This document shows positions 45,063-55,244 of a stretch of 64,000 nt of DNA, in pieces. The translations under genes were made by a program, and so were the position numbers. The stretch comes from Lachnospiraceae bacterium. GTDB taxonomy: Bacteria; Bacillota; Clostridia; Lachnospirales; Lachnospiraceae. Within the stretch, counting starts at the first letter, position 1. Every line of letters starts with the position of its first letter. The notes beneath the pieces were generated by a model that ran no database searches, was not told the DNA's origin, and saw only the letters and a list, made by a program, of their open reading frames with translations. The stretch is taken from the NCBI GenBank assembly GCA_902381685.1, contig LR698958.1:1994833-2058832 (forward strand), in the 5' to 3' direction.

Positions 45063-47486
45063 TTAAGGAAGTCTGCCAAATGCCATAAAATGTTGCTGCC
45101 AGTATGGGGTACTGATATTTGCATACTGAATGGGATCACCACAGTGAATCATCACTTGATTGCCTACATAAATCCCCACATGGCTTGCTCCCGGCGTATC
45201 ATACGTGCCTTGAAAGAAAATTAAATCTCCCGGCTTTGCCTGTTCCGGTGGAACATAAGCACAACAGGAACGTAACCCATCTGCAGTCTGCCGCCCCACA
45301 TTCCAGCCATTGCCACAATTATTGATTACCCATGATACAAAACCGGAACAGTCAAAACTGGTGCTTGGAGATGCACCGCCCCATACATAGGGATAACCCA
45401 AATATTTTTCTGCTTCCCGTATCATATTGGCAAAGCGTTCATCCGTCAAAGCCTCCGGTGGAATTTCATATCCAAAACCGCCATTTCCTCCACCCATTGG
45501 AATGGTATTCTTATCAAAGAGATAGTCCCGATTTCCATAAGTGGTGTTATAAATGTCATAACGTTTTTCTTCATTTTCGTCCATGCGGCTGCGAAGAACA
45601 GCGTCCAAACCTTTATTTGTCAGGGTAATGTCCATACGATTTACTTCCTGTGTTGTTGTAACTTCAATCTCATTTTTTCCATTACTATCCGCAATAAAAG
45701 CCTCCCAAGTCTGATGTCCATGTGCAGAAGCCGCCGCATGATTGTCATAATAAACGTCAAACTGAACTCCGTAACGGGCAAATGCTCCCGTATCCTCCAC
45801 CGTATACTCCACACCATTCATGACAACCTTTGTTCCAATGGGCACAAACGGATTGTTGGCATCTACTGCAATGGTATGGTTTGCTTTTGGATAGACACCG
45901 CTTGCTGTCGGACCGCCTGACCAGCTTCCACAGCAAATAGAACAGTTACAGTATCCACTGGTTACAACCTTTCCAAGAGATTCTCCTACTTTTACTTTCT
46001 TTGTTTCTGTTACAACCTCTTTGGTTGCTTCTGTCGTTAAATGGTATTGCTGTTGAAAGATTTCTTCTATTTCTCCTGCCACCTGTTCATAAGTAAAGTC
46101 CCCATATAAGGCTGTAAAATAAGAAATCAGGTGATACGGATTGTGTGAAATCTCGTCCACCTGATAGCGGTATTCCTCGTAGCCCTCATGTCGTGCTTCC
46201 ATACTGTTAATCTGTTGATTCAACTCTGCCTCTAATTTGGAGTAGGCATCCTCTACGGCATAAATATCTTCATCATCACTGGCATAGGTTGTCCCTACAA
46301 CTGTCGAAACAGTCCCTTGAAATACTGCACTGCAACTGGACATTCCCACACCTATCATCAGGACAAATAGAAGAATCGCAATCACAATTCCAAAAAATCC
46401 CTTATGTGTCTTAAAAAAAGAAGTCACAATGCTTTTTGCTTTTTCTAAAAAAGTCTGCGCTGTCTTTGCTGCCTCCGCAGTTGTCTTTTCTCCCTGCTGT
46501 GCTGCCTGCCTTGCTTTTTTATAACGCTGTTTTTGCCAGAAACGGTTTAACAGATGTTTTCTCTCCTGTGCCTGTTTTCCTGCTCTCTCTGTTTTTATAT
46601 CGTCTGCAGTTCCCTGCATAGGATCAAAATGCAAGGAATTCTTTACCGATTCCTCCTCTTTATATCTTCCTTTATGATACTGTACCTGTCGTCTTGACTT
46701 TTTTACGGCATAACGTAAGGCTTGTTCGCTAAGTATTCCGGATTGCTTTGCCCCTTCTGTCGCCGCATTTTCATCTGTTTCCTGTGTTTGCAGAGAATTT
46801 TCAATTGCACTGGCTGTTACAGAAATTCCTTTTTTGGCAATCCCCATTCCTGCACCACGGATCATGCCATTTCCCTCATCGGAAAAAGAAATTTTCTTTT
46901 GGGAACGTCCTGCTTCTTCTTGCAACCGCTTCTGCTTTTGTTTCTTTTCCCGAAAACTTTCTAAAGAGCTATCCTGCGGTTTCCTTCCCTTTCCATCTTC
47001 TGGACTGACAGCATTCTCTTCCTCTGTTTTTCTCCTACGGGCATGTTCCTGTACCAGCTTTTTCTTACGGCTACCCGGTTGTGAACTTTCTCCCTCCAAA
47101 GATTGGTTCTTTGCTTTTACTCGAAGATTTCCCATACGGAGAGAATGCTCTGCTAATTCTTCCTTTCCATTCTCTCCTTCCAATTTCTCCTCCGGCTCTG
47201 AAATGGTAACAGGTTCTCTGGTAAACTTTCCATCTATGCCTTCTTCTCTATGGCTTGCAAATCTTCTCAACGTGTTTTGCTTCTTTTTTCTTTGTCCGGC
47301 TGAAACTTCCTGCTTTTCTTTCTCTTCTGGCACGGTTTCTTTATCCGCCATATTTTTTTCCAATAATGCTTTTTCAATCGGTCTATCTCGTGCCTGCCCC
47401 CTTCCTTCCTGTCTGATCTTTGTTTTTTCCTCACGTTCTATCTCCCGGACTGGCTTTTCTCTTGCCTGATATTTATGTTCCTGCAT
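45063..47486 (-). CDS. Cell-wall hydrolase of the conjugation machine (CD1108 type)
   Basis: An 807-residue protein. Long charged cytoplasmic N-terminus (about 1-350), one membrane helix (FFGIVIAILLFVLMIGVGM), an extracellular region with a 3D-type domain (TSGYCNCSICCGSWSGGPTA, TIAVDANNPFVPIGTKV) and a C-terminal NlpC/P60 domain with catalytic Cys in SFDCSGFVSW and His in GASHVGIYV. It opens the peptidoglycan for the transfer channel (VirB1-like role). Confidence 0.93.
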   Translation of the reverse strand: MQEHKYQAREKPVREIEREEKTKIRQEGRGQARDRPIEKALLEKNMADKETVPEEKEKQEVSAGQRKKKQNTLRRFASHREEGIDGKFTREPVTISEPEEKLEGENGKEELAEHSLRMGNLRVKAKNQSLEGESSQPGSRKKKLVQEHARRRKTEEENAVSPEDGKGRKPQDSSLESFREKKQKQKRLQEEAGRSQKKISFSDEGNGMIRGAGMGIAKKGISVTASAIENSLQTQETDENAATEGAKQSGILSEQALRYAVKKSRRQVQYHKGRYKEEESVKNSLHFDPMQGTADDIKTERAGKQAQERKHLLNRFWQKQRYKKARQAAQQGEKTTAEAAKTAQTFLEKAKSIVTSFFKTHKGFFGIVIAILLFVLMIGVGMSSCSAVFQGTVSTVVGTTYASDDEDIYAVEDAYSKLEAELNQQINSMEARHEGYEEYRYQVDEISHNPYHLISYFTALYGDFTYEQVAGEIEEIFQQQYHLTTEATKEVVTETKKVKVGESLGKVVTSGYCNCSICCGSWSGGPTASGVYPKANHTIAVDANNPFVPIGTKVVMNGVEYTVEDTGAFARYGVQFDVYYDNHAAASAHGHQTWEAFIADSNGKNEIEVTTTQEVNRMDITLTNKGLDAVLRSRMDENEEKRYDIYNTTYGNRDYLFDKNTIPMGGGNGGFGYEIPPEALTDERFANMIREAEKYLGYPYVWGGASPSTSFDCSGFVSWVINNCGNGWNVGRQTADGLRSCCAYVPPEQAKPGDLIFFQGTYDTPGASHVGIYVGNQVMIHCGDPIQYANISTPYWQQHFMAFGRLP

Positions 47487-47522
47487 CGTATATCACTTCC
47501 TTTTTCTCTGCTTTCTCGTATC

Positions 47523-50500
47523 CTAAACACCTTTTCCTGCGTGTTTTTCCAAATCCGAAGGTCTGGTTGTCATAAGCGAATACAAGCGCAGATTATGATT
47601 AAAACGGTCTTTAAAAGGAATGATGACATTTCCATAAAAAATCAATCCTTCTCCTTCCCCGCTATTTGTCACATAGGAAAGCTGATGCGGAGAAATATTC
47701 AGTTGCTTTGCTAAAATCTGTCTATCTCCCGCCGCCTGATTCAGCATATAAATGAAATCGGAGTTTTCAAAAATATTTTCAATTTCACGGCTGGCAAGAA
47801 GGTCTTTAATGTTCTGCGTAATTCCTGTTGGGATCTGTTTGTGATTAACAGACAGTTTTTTATCTGTCCCTCCGGAGTTTTCACTCATTTTCATCGGAAT
47901 GTCCTTTCATTCCCGGCATAGCATATCTTTTTGTCCTGTGTTTTTACACAAGCCGAAACGACAGCGGAGCCTCGTGGAGCCATTATATTCCCAAACATCA
48001 CAGAATGGGGTTCAGACTCTATGCGTTGCGTGTGTTTCAAATATTATTCTGAAACTTCCACTCGGATTAGGGTTGCAACCCCCTTCCCGTTTTCTTCTCC
48101 ACTTATACTCTTAATTGTTTCCTTCGGCTTCAATTAAGACGGCATACACAATACTCCTTTGCAATATTTTAAGTATTATGTTTTGTTTACCTCCCCATTT
48201 ACGGAATCGCTTCCAGATTTCTACGGAATAAGCTGCAGTCTGTTCTTCTTTCAAAAGCAAATGGAACTCGTCTATATAATATCGGGTAGACTTATGGGCT
48301 ACACGGTTTACGGTGACACGGTTCCACACCTGATCCTGCACAATCAGCATTCCTAACTTCTTTAACTGCTTTCCCAAATCCTTAATATCGAAACAAACGA
48401 TGCGATTATTCAGTTCTACGTTGGTATGATGATTGAATACATTCAGGGAGCCATTGACATAAATTTCAAGCGCTGTGGCAATCCTCTGTGCCTGTACTTC
48501 TTCCTGTTTTCTCAGGCAGTCATATAAATCTCCAAGTACCGGCATATTTTCCGGTATTGGATTTTCAAAATACTTCTGGTATACCAGTGGCAGACAACGG
48601 TCTATCACTGATTTTTCCTCTGCTTCAATTCCATTCCTGGAACCCATGATCAGCTCACAAAGAGATAAGATAAAATCACTCTTAAACCCAAGAGGATTGT
48701 CATCATCTGAATAATCCAGATTGATGTCCATCGGATTGATATAATCGTGGCTTGTCGGGGAAATATGAATTACCTGTCCCCCCAGTGCATGTACCAGCGG
48801 ATAATATTCTCCTTCCGGATCTCCGATAATAATATCGTCCTGTGTTGCAAAAAACACATTGGCAATCTCTCTCTTTGCCGCAAAAGATTTTCCTGAATTA
48901 TGTACCACTACACCACAGGATAAAAGAAAATTCTGATAGCCTTCTACGGAAATATCATAAACAGGAACTGCTTCCTCTAAACTCAGGAAACGGACTGCCT
49001 TCACTTCATGTTCCGGTATAAACTTTGCCCCTACTTTCAAGTTACAGGCTTCCACATATCCTGCCGACTGCGTAAGAAACCAGTGCTCCGGAGTACAGCG
49101 TACTGTTTCTCCATTTTCCAGTTCTACCTCTACCAATTCCGTAACTTCTTTCGTGCAGCGCACGTCATATCCTCTGGCTTTTACAAGCTCCTGCTTCTGG
49201 AAATCAAAACTATTGACAAGAACTTCTTCTTTCTTCGCCAGCAATTCTAAAAAGCTGACTTTTCTTCCATCTGGTAAAAGCAGTTTTGTTTCCCCGGTAA
49301 AACACCCCGGTGTACCAAGAATCAGACCATTTGGATTTTTTAACTTCTTCCTGTCTACCATAATCATGTTATTGGATAACGCATTTAAGCCATAATATAG
49401 GGATTCTCCTCCCATAAATAACTCCTGCGTGGTAAAAGGCACAAAAATAGCAGTAGATGTGGTGGTCAATGCCCGTTTAATCGGAATCATATTCATTCCC
49501 AACGGAATACTGCTCATCAATCCCTGCTCCTGCATATAATCCAAACGCCGTAAAGAACAATTATATTTCTGTGCAATCCCGGCAGTCTGGAATACTGCAT
49601 TATCCAATTCCTGCTTTGTTTTTGCTGTATTCAGAAAAAGAACTGTTACCAAAAACATTCGCTCATTTCTGGACTGTAAATCTTCCAACAGCCGCTTGGC
49701 TTCTCCTCCGTATGTATTTAAGTCAGAAGGTATGATGTCTATGTCATACCCTGCACGTACTGCCTTCTTCTGTTCCTCAATTTTCATACGGTTAATATCT
49801 GTCACCTTATTTTTTACCAATTTAATGGCTTTCATCTGATCTATGGACTGGATATGAAGATTCACAATCAGGTTTCTGTTCATATCCAAAAATTCTGCCA
49901 GCATTTTATCTGTCAACTCTGGTGCTAAAATCTGAAGATAAGACGCTGCACCTATGGTATTTCCCATCTGAAAGGTTTTCCCTTCTTTAAAAACAAAACT
50001 GGTAGGCGCTACAAAATCCTTTGTTCCCATGCCAGAACGTAATATCCTGTCATAAGAAAACTGAAATGGCACCTTTTCTTCCGGATTAAAAGTTTCATAG
50101 AGGATTTGCAGCCTCTCTTCTCCATTCAATGGATATGCAGACACACCAAGAACCTTAAAATTATTTAAAATATCGGCTTCAATACGCTCCAGTTTTGGTT
50201 TTGCCTCCCGGATATTCTCTGCTTCAATTCCGAAAGTAATATACTTTGTCCGTACCAGACCATTGTTCCCTTTTGCAAGCTGATCCCTTAACATTTGTGC
50301 ATATTCCATACGCACATCATCAAAAGCATCATTCTGCGGCTGAATTTGTATTACGGATTCAAATTCCTTCATATTACTGTGATGATTGATAAAGGAAATC
50401 TGAAAATGTATGGTGCTGTCAAAATAATTTAAGAAATCACACCAGTTTTCAAAAATAGCATTCTTATCCTCATTCTGGGCAAGCTGGTAGTTAATATCAT

Positions 50501-50915
50501 AAAAACGGATTGTTTTGGAATAATACTTTTCCTGAACCCTGCAAATTCCGTCTTTTGCCATCTCTCTGTATGGAATGGAGTTCTGTGCTGATATGTTCCG
50601 TTCTTGTTTTCTTTTCACATTGGTACATCTCACATTTCCGGTAGAAGATTTCTGTTCTGAATAGGAATGCTTCTTTTCTGTTCTCTTATTCGGTGTAGGT
50701 TTCTTATCCTTTCTCTGCGATCCACTTTTTCTGTTTCCTTTTTTTCTCCTCTTTTCCTCACGGGCAGCTCTTTTTGCTTCCTTTTTCCTGCGGATTTTAT
50801 CTGCTCTTTCCTGTTCTTTTTCTAATTTTACTGCCAGTTTTTCTGTACGCCTCATGGCTTTTTTCTCACTTCTTGTAAGTTTTATAGGTTTTCTCTTATC
50901 CATTCTGTCTACCAT
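47523..50915 (-). CDS. virB4: VirB4-family conjugation ATPase, interrupted by an intein and a probable intron
   Basis: The transfer ATPase is spread over two frames. The first starts at 50915 (GGAGGGAAG upstream; the longer frame from 50969 lacks one), has a Lys/Arg-rich N-terminus and the VirB4 core, with Walker A GTPG...SGKSF split by a 136-residue intein (48897-49304). It continues to Walker B (TRYYIDEFHLL) and FRKWGG at 48189. There a 354-base non-coding insert begins (47835-48188). The gene resumes IPTGITQNIKDLLASREIEN and ends at 47523. Joining GG to IPTG restores the family sequence exactly and in frame. Without splicing the protein would lack its last 104 residues. Confidence 0.87.
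47835..48188 (-). ncRNA. 354-base intervening sequence in virB4, probable group I intron
   Basis: The insert has no long frame and splits virB4 after GGT and before ATC. The 5' exon ends in T and the insert ends in G, as group I introns do. In order along the minus strand I see P-like AAACGGGAAG (about 48092-48083), a GGG/CCC hairpin, Q-like TAATCCGAG (about 48069-48061), a P6-like GUUUCA/UGAAAC stem, R-like AACGCATAG (about 48027-48019), AAGCCGAA (48130-48123) complementary to TTCGGCTT (47957-47950), a TGTGT/ACACA stem, then S-like AAGATATGCTATGCC (about 47930-47916), where CTATGC pairs with GCATAG. GTCTT (48140-48136) could pair with exon GAGGT ending U-G. Fit is by eye; a strong CTTAATTG/CAATTAAG stem around AAGCCGAA is hard to place. 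Another element type remains possible. Confidence 0.6.
48897..49304 (-). other. Mini-intein in the Walker A motif of VirB4
   Basis: 136 residues inside the ATPase: Cys1 (CFTGETKLLLPDGRK), block B-like GETVRCTPEHWFLT, block F-like VPVYDISVEGYQNFLLS and block G VVVHN followed by Ser+1. There is room for no homing endonuclease, so it is a mini-intein. Removing it joins GTPG to SGKSF, a perfect P-loop, so splicing is needed for activity. Codons 556-691 counted from the frame opening at 50969. Confidence 0.93.
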
Positions 50916-51273
50916 CAGGCTTCCCTCCTTTTTTCTTTCTCTCCGTCTGCAAATTTTCCTCCTTCTCATAAAAATTTTCTATTTCGTATTTTCGGACTGC
51001 CGGACGTTGCAGTTTCACTTGAATAATATGGAACAAAATCTTTTCCAGTGGCATTCCATCTTTCTCGTACATCGCAAACAAAAAAGCTGGAACCATAAGA
51101 ATGACCATACCTGTTGCTGCATTACTCGTCCCAATCCAGTCTTTTGTTAAAAAATAAAACGGTAATCCCATTGCCGCCGCAATCGAAAGGCAAAGAAGCT
51201 GCCTTTTTGTCAAATTCAAGACCACTTTATTTTTTACCTTTGTCAAATCCTTTGGTACGGATACAAATGCCAT
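50896..51273 (-). CDS. PrgI-family membrane protein
   Basis: A 125-residue protein with SVPKDLTKVKNKVVLNLTKR at the N-terminus and two membrane helices (LCLSIAAAMGLPFYFLT; AATGMVILMVPAFLFAMYE), as in PrgI/VirB3-like subunits. It overlaps virB4 by about 20 bases, the usual order in these elements. It forms part of the inner-membrane channel. Confidence 0.93.
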   Translation of the reverse strand: MAFVSVPKDLTKVKNKVVLNLTKRQLLCLSIAAAMGLPFYFLTKDWIGTSNAATGMVILMVPAFLFAMYEKDGMPLEKILFHIIQVKLQRPAVRKYEIENFYEKEENLQTERKKKGGKPDGRQNG

Positions 51274-51303
51274 CTTTTTTTCCGCTCAGAGTGAAAATGG
51301 CTG

Positions 51304-51912
51304 TCACAGGTTTAACAACTCTCCCATCTTCTTCTCTGATGTCTCCTTTCTTTTATTTTCCTGTAATATTTCTGTTCCTAGAGAACAGGCAACTTCATTT
51401 CCCCACACGTCCCACCCCGGTGTTTCTCTACGTGCAAACAGTTCAATACGTGGTACATCTCCCATTAACTGCTCAATCCGTCTTCTTGCCTCCTCTGGTT
51501 TCTTACTATGTTCCTCAATATGGCTTACAATAGCCTGATGCACACGTTTGGAATAACGTTTTGGACTTCCTTTTGTTGCAAGAATACAAATCTCTGCATT
51601 GGCTCTTGTCCAGTACCCCATGCCCCAAAACAAAGAATCTGCTCTTTTATTCTGTTTGATCCACACAAATGCTACACTTTTATAGGTAAATCCCCACGCA
51701 TCAATTACCTTCCATATTTCTCTTAGAAGCGGAAATGTAACCCATAGAAACAATGCACAATTTTCATCTGCCAATTCTTTTACTGGCAAATCTGCTATTT
51801 CTTCTATGCTCATGGTTGGGTAATGGCTTTCCGCTGATCGCCCGTTTCCTTTTTTACTCCAAACCCGATATGCCCACGGGGGATCTGCATAAATCACTTG
51901 ATATTTTCCCAT
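51304..51912 (-). CDS. MT-A70 family adenine methyltransferase
   Basis: About 202 residues. Catalytic DPPW near the N-terminus (VIYADPPWAYRVW), then LPVKELADENCALFLWVTFP and the family's C-terminal FARRETPGWDVWGNEV. It probably methylates adenine in DNA. The ATG at 51912 has GGGGG 7 bases upstream. It sits inside the secretion operon, between virB6 and prgI, and probably modifies the element to avoid restriction (inference). Confidence 0.9.
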   Translation of the reverse strand: MGKYQVIYADPPWAYRVWSKKGNGRSAESHYPTMSIEEIADLPVKELADENCALFLWVTFPLLREIWKVIDAWGFTYKSVAFVWIKQNKRADSLFWGMGYWTRANAEICILATKGSPKRYSKRVHQAIVSHIEEHSKKPEEARRRIEQLMGDVPRIELFARRETPGWDVWGNEVACSLGTEILQENKRKETSEKKMGELLNL

Positions 51913-51925
51913 TCTCATTCCCCCT

Positions 51926-52798
51926 TTAATGTGCGTTAAAAATTGATTTGCTTAAATTTGCTGTTTTCATCAGACTAAAACATAAAATTACGGTATATGC
52001 TGCCACTCCAAACAATGCAGAGTGCATGTTATCTGAAATTTCAATGGTCGCAATCAGCACTGCATAAATGCCAACACACACCATCATAAAAAATCCCTGA
52101 AATCCAAGGGCAAACAGCCCACGGAAATAATTGTTTCCAATCTGTCCCCATTCCCGATTTGACATCGTGGAAAACGGAATTGGTGCAACCGAGGTATAAA
52201 GATAAATTTCTATCATTCTTCCATATAGAATTACCGTAATTAGTACAGACATGATTTTCATACATAAACTGACCAGCATGGTTTCCAATGCTAATATCAC
52301 AAGTTCCCCAATCTCCATAGACTCCATTGCTGTTTTCATTTGCTCCAACATCGTGTCTACATTGATTGCCGTATCCGACTCAATGACACCTCCGGCAGCA
52401 TTGACGATGTGTTGCCCTACGTCAAAAACCGCCATAGTAATGTCAAACGTATGGCTGACCAGATACACAGCTACCCACATTTTGAAAAAATATTTAAAGA
52501 ACATCCATGTATCAACCTCGTTCATGTTATTCTTTTCTGTAAACATGGAAATCAGTTCATAACAAAGTACAAATGTGATAATCATGCCTGCAATCGGCAC
52601 AATGACAGAATCGGACAAATTCTGTATCAGGCTGAAAATACTTCCATTCCAGCCTTGTGGTGTCTGTCCAACCTGAGCCGCAATCTCTCCTGTTTTCTCA
52701 TTAACGTCTGTAAACATTGTTGTCAGGTTGGATTCCACCATTCCCGTCAGAAGTCCCCTCATCCACTCCTCGATTGCTTCAAAAATGCCATCGAACAT
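51926..52798 (-). CDS. VirB6/TrbL-like channel protein
   Basis: A 290-residue multi-pass membrane protein (helices near SVIVPIAGMIITFVLCYELI, FFKMWVAVYLVSHTFDITMA, ETMLVSLCMKIMSVLITVIL, GFQGFFMMVCVGIYAVLIAT). The conserved TSVAPIPFSTMSNREWGQIG is typical of this ICE family. Inner-membrane pore subunit. Confidence 0.9.
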   Translation of the reverse strand: MFDGIFEAIEEWMRGLLTGMVESNLTTMFTDVNEKTGEIAAQVGQTPQGWNGSIFSLIQNLSDSVIVPIAGMIITFVLCYELISMFTEKNNMNEVDTWMFFKYFFKMWVAVYLVSHTFDITMAVFDVGQHIVNAAGGVIESDTAINVDTMLEQMKTAMESMEIGELVILALETMLVSLCMKIMSVLITVILYGRMIEIYLYTSVAPIPFSTMSNREWGQIGNNYFRGLFALGFQGFFMMVCVGIYAVLIATIEISDNMHSALFGVAAYTVILCFSLMKTANLSKSIFNAH

Positions 52799-52820
52799 GG
52801 GCGGTTCTCCTTTCGTTTAT

Positions 52821-53033
52821 TTAAAATAATCCACTCAAAAGAGGAATAAGCTGTGTACCAATCAAAACGACACCACCGCCAGCCATAAGCTGTTTAATGC
52901 CCTGTGATTTTGCACCCGGATTATCATTTCCATATCCCTCTAAAAGGTTGATTACACCCCATACCGCCAGACCGGCTCCGATTGCCACCACAAGCGTCTG
53001 TAAAATATCTACCGCTGAGCTAAAAAAATCCAT
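52821..53033 (-). CDS. Maff2 family protein
   Basis: A 70-residue protein with two membrane helices and the family string GYGNDNPGAKSQGIKQLMAG. Probably a VirB2-like small membrane subunit (family knowledge is thin). It lies directly upstream of the virB6 gene. Confidence 0.93.
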   Translation of the reverse strand: MDFFSSAVDILQTLVVAIGAGLAVWGVINLLEGYGNDNPGAKSQGIKQLMAGGGVVLIGTQLIPLLSGLF

Positions 53034-53257
53034 AATTCACTTGAAACAGATAAAAGTTGTTTTTGCACAAATAAAAAACTGCTGAATTTTCATCAACAGT
53101 CCGCCCTTTCCCTTTTATCCGTTTTATCCTTTCTCAAATTTTGATTGTGCTGCGGGCATTTTCCCTTATGGTTCTGCCCTTATATCGTGGTGGCTGTGTT
53201 TCCTCTTTTTGAACAGCCTCCACCTCTTTAAAAAATTTGCAATAAACACTCCTTCCT

Positions 53258-53282
53258 ACTTTACGCCATCATGTCGCAAAGT
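53258..53282. promoter_or_regulatory. 25-base imperfect palindrome, copy 2
   Basis: Differs in only 2 of 25 positions from the copy at 9150-9174. It lies in the 276-base gap between virD4 and Maff2, upstream of the Maff2-VirB6-VirB4 genes. The gap also holds short frames with QKEETQPPRYKGRTIREN, but no start codon with a good ribosome site, so I do not call a gene. Confidence 0.5.
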
Positions 53283-53309
53283 TTTATCCAATAAAAAAGA
53301 GCAATGTAC

Positions 53310-55244
53310 TTATACCTGCTCCGAAGTTTCTGTATCCATCTGTTTTCCCTCTACTTCAAACAATTCAAACTCCTCTTTTTTCCGGATTTCAAATTGATGT
53401 TTTAAATAGGCTTCCACATCAAAAGTATTCTTTTTATCATAATCTGATAATTCCCGGTATCTGCTATGCTTCGTAATATCAAACTTATTACTGTAAAAAG
53501 GACGTACTCCTCGAAGCTGAAGAATACATTTATCTCCGTCCATGACAGCCAATTCGTCTCGACTCATCAACTCTTTTCCGGTTTTCTGATAATTCAGCCC
53601 ATAAGATCGACTCTGCCCACGGGTATCCGAAGTGTTGTAAAGGTCTATGGTTTCCTTGCCTAATGTTTCTGATATTTCCTTTAATGTGCTTCCTTCTTTT
53701 CCGCCCAAAAACAGCATCGTATCGCAATTCCCCAAAATGGTTTCTGCGGCATCTTTATAAATCGTTTTTAACTGGCTCTGGGATTGCAAGATAATCGAAG
53801 CAGAAATTTCCCTGCTTCGTATAGTCGCAATCAACTTATCAAATTTCGGAATTTGCCCGATATTGGCAAACTCATCTAATAACAATCTCACATGGTAAGG
53901 TAAACGCCCTCCATGCACATCATCTGCTCTGTCACACAACAAATTGAAAAGCTGCGTATACATGATTGCTACAAGGAAATTAAACGTATCGTCCGTATCA
54001 GAAATAATAACAAACATTGCAGTTCTCTGATCTCCCAGCATATCCAATTCCAGCTCATCATAAGAAGTCAGCTCCCGCAATTCTGCAATATCAAACGGTG
54101 CTAGCCTTGCCCCACAGGAAATCAAAATAGATTTCGCAGTCTTTCCGGCAGCCAGTTTATATTTCTTGTATTGTCTGACTGCAAAATGTTCCGGTTTTTC
54201 CTTTTCCAGTTCCTCAAACAGTTCATCAACTGCATTTTTAAATTCTTCATCATCTTCCCTTGCCTCAGAAGCATTGATAAATTCCAAAAGTGTGGAAAAG
54301 TTCTGTTCTTCTTCCGGTGCTTCGTAATAGATATACCCAATTAAAGCACAATACAGCAATCGTTCCGCTTTAATCCAGAAATCTTCTCCTGATTTTTCCC
54401 CATCACCTTTTGTATTGGCAATGATCGTATTGACCAGTTTCAAAATATCTTTTTCACTGCGTATGTAACGAAACGGGTTATAGTGCATACTCTTTTTGAA
54501 GTTGATTGTATTTAAAACCTTAATCTTATAAGGTTCATAGATTACCTTCCCATTCTTATCCAGTACCGGCTTTCCGTCTTTTATTTTGGGTGTCCCTTTT
54601 TGCAGCATCTTTCCGCATTCTACTAAAATAGTCCCTTTCGGATCAGTCACTACATAACTGACATTTGGTGTCATCTGCATTAAATTAGGTTTCACATAAA
54701 ATCTCGTCTTACCTGAACCGGAGCCACCAATAATCATAACATTTTTATTTCTGGCATACTTCGGTTTTTTCGGGCGGCTGTTCATGGTAAGCCTTTCCGT
54801 TTGCGTAAGAATGATATTGTTTTCAAATGCAGAGTCCATAAAAGGTGCAATATCCTTTGCTGTCCCCCAACGGGCAGAACCATATTCCACTCCCTGACGG
54901 AATTTCTTTGCATTCTTACCTTTCACATAGACAATCCCTTTTAATAAAACTGCACCTGTAAATCCCACTCCTATATCAGAAAACCGCAAACTCGGCAAAA
55001 TATTCTCAAATGCCAACGATACATTCAATGTCAAAACACTCAGACGTTCCAGTAAAGAATTTCCCTGGCAATACTGATAAAGCCATGCCAATTTATTCAC
55101 TATATAAAATACAAGTACATAGGGCAGGTTTGTCAGAAACAATCTCTTTATGTCTACCTCTGGCAGCCTTCCTATAACATTCTGCCACAGCTTTTCCCAT
55201 ACTTTTTTGAACTGCTTTTCTTTTTTCTGTTCTTTCTTTTTCAT
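53310..55244 (-). CDS. virD4: VirD4-like coupling protein (CD1115 type)
   Basis: A 644-residue TraG/VirD4 ATPase: two N-terminal membrane segments (about 38-60 and 90-108), Walker A GGSGSGKT at 173-180, Walker B in VRLLLDEFANIG, and LQSQSQLKTIYK. It brings the relaxase-DNA complex to the channel. The start overlaps the PcfB stop (ATGA). Confidence 0.96.
   Translation of the reverse strand: MKKKEQKKEKQFKKVWEKLWQNVIGRLPEVDIKRLFLTNLPYVLVFYIVNKLAWLYQYCQGNSLLERLSVLTLNVSLAFENILPSLRFSDIGVGFTGAVLLKGIVYVKGKNAKKFRQGVEYGSARWGTAKDIAPFMDSAFENNIILTQTERLTMNSRPKKPKYARNKNVMIIGGSGSGKTRFYVKPNLMQMTPNVSYVVTDPKGTILVECGKMLQKGTPKIKDGKPVLDKNGKVIYEPYKIKVLNTINFKKSMHYNPFRYIRSEKDILKLVNTIIANTKGDGEKSGEDFWIKAERLLYCALIGYIYYEAPEEEQNFSTLLEFINASEAREDDEEFKNAVDELFEELEKEKPEHFAVRQYKKYKLAAGKTAKSILISCGARLAPFDIAELRELTSYDELELDMLGDQRTAMFVIISDTDDTFNFLVAIMYTQLFNLLCDRADDVHGGRLPYHVRLLLDEFANIGQIPKFDKLIATIRSREISASIILQSQSQLKTIYKDAAETILGNCDTMLFLGGKEGSTLKEISETLGKETIDLYNTSDTRGQSRSYGLNYQKTGKELMSRDELAVMDGDKCILQLRGVRPFYSNKFDITKHSRYRELSDYDKKNTFDVEAYLKHQFEIRKKEEFELFEVEGKQMDTETSEQV

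Noticed and set aside
46834..47469. 211-residue plus-strand frame
   Set aside because: Shadow of the charged N-terminus of the wall-hydrolase gene; Ser/Phe/Leu-rich, no motif.
47523..47894. Separate 123-residue gene
   Set aside because: Residues from IPTG onward are the VirB4 C-terminus; the first 20 codons are translated intron-like sequence.
47835..48188. Group II intron
   Set aside because: The insert does not start GTGYG, does not end AY, and no domain V-like hairpin is seen at the 3' end; group I features fit better.
53120..53245. Short frame with QKEETQPPRYKGRTIREN upstream of Maff2
   Set aside because: Protein-like but no start codon with a usable ribosome site; it may be a decayed gene, not enough to call.
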